Below are positions 63,421 through 64,000 of a DNA stretch of 64,000 nucleotides, piece by piece. This stretch comes from Distichodus sexfasciatus. Its lineage: Eukaryota; Chordata; Actinopteri; Characiformes; Distichodontidae. The notes under the pieces were generated by a model, which ran no database searches, was not told the DNA's origin, and saw only the letters and a list, made by a program, of their open reading frames with translations. Within the stretch, counting starts at the first letter, position 1; each line of letters starts with the position of its first letter. Location: NCBI GenBank assembly GCA_032718565.1, contig JAVGVS010000158.1, forward strand, positions 691,374 to 755,373. Direction: 5' to 3'. Both the position numbers and the translations under genes were made by a program.

Positions 63421-63640
63421 TATACATTTTAAACTAGACAGGGAGTTTTAAATATAATTAGAAGCTAGAAATAGACATAGAGGTAAACATGTTTGTCAAG
63501 TCAGGATGCAGTATTCTTAACAGGTTGAAAATGACATTTACACTGAATGTGCAAGAGGTAGAGTTATAATATGACAGATACTATATCCGGACTATTTTCA
63601 AGTACAGTGTTCAACTTTACTGGTGGACAGACAGACATCT

Positions 63641-63960
63641 CAAAAATTTACGATGTTGTCTATCCATTTTTATCTCACAATTATAACTTTTCTCATCTCA
63701 TCATTTTGTTTTTTTAATCTCATAATTATGATTTTCATGTCATAATTTGGACTTTTTATTTCATAAGACTTCTATGTCGTAATTTCGACTTTCTTTCTTA
63801 TAATTAAGACTTTTTATCTCATAATTGTGACTTTTATCTCACAATTTCTATAATGTTCATCATTTCGATTTTTTCATCTCATAATTATGACTTTTTATCT
63901 CATAACCACGACTTTCTCTCATAATTTCGACGTTTTCCTCAGTTCTTTTTTCTGTTATTG
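63641..63960. repeat. AT-rich minisatellite, units of about 21 bp
   Basis: Units such as TCTCATAATTATGACTTTTT and TCATAATTTCGACTTTTT are repeated with variation in both base and length. Confidence 0.85.
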
Positions 63961-63980
63961 GCGGAAATGGGCTTCCCTAC

Positions 63981-64000
63981 ATAATAATAATAATAATAAT
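63981..64000. repeat. (TAA)n run at the window edge
   Basis: The ATAATAATA run is cut by the window end, so its length is unknown. Confidence 0.9.

Overview
The window looks like intergenic or deep-intronic DNA from a teleost fish. The evidence is three tRNA-derived SINE families in many copies, non-autonomous DNA transposons with fish-type termini (hAT-like, Harbinger-like and foldback MITEs), probable LINE 3' tails, abundant (CA)n and tetranucleotide repeats, and no bacterial gene organisation. I found no protein-coding exon, rRNA gene, CRISPR array or functional tRNA that I can defend. Most open reading frames fall on repeats. SINE-A, SINE-B and SINE-C are working names used only here.

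Layout. 1-20.7 kb: a (CAC/ATC)n tract, a 280-bp element bounded by (CA)n, a 648-bp MITE ending in GTGACCC, a Harbinger-like MITE, a cluster of tRNA-like SINE heads next to two inverted tRNA-Pro fragments, two G/T-rich minisatellites, many SINEs, a polypyrimidine block and a hAT-like element. 20.77-27.20 kb: a 6.4-kb satellite of 22-bp units, clean at both edges and noisy in the middle. 27.2-49.4 kb: dispersed SINEs plus hAT elements with visible 8-bp target duplications at 37.3 and 42.3 kb (the second keeps the start of a BED-finger transposase), a foldback MITE at 43.5 kb, and nested insertions. 49.4-51.1 kb: a second array of the same satellite family, with a 322-bp higher-order repeat. 51.1-64 kb: STRs including a 665-bp GATA/GACA/GGTA/GGAT block, ACA-rich repeats, more SINEs, LINE tails and a terminal AT-rich minisatellite.

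SINE-A (tRNA-like head with a B box close to GGTTCAAGTCC, tail near CAAATAATCACTCACTT) occurs about three dozen times. It is often arranged as head-to-head inverted pairs. SINE-B resembles the V-SINE/DANA type, with a tail near GATAAGAGCGTCTGCTAAAT. SINE-C ends in CATTCATT-type repeats on the reverse strand, and one copy is flanked by a 14-bp target duplication.

The most interesting structure is the satellite family at 20.8-27.2 kb, 42.06 kb and 49.4-51.1 kb. All three loci run out through the same TTTTGGGA motif, as if a short internal part of a dispersed element had been amplified into arrays. Unique segments between repeats hold TAATTA-rich stretches that could be conserved non-coding elements. 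That is inference, and only a cross-species alignment could settle it.
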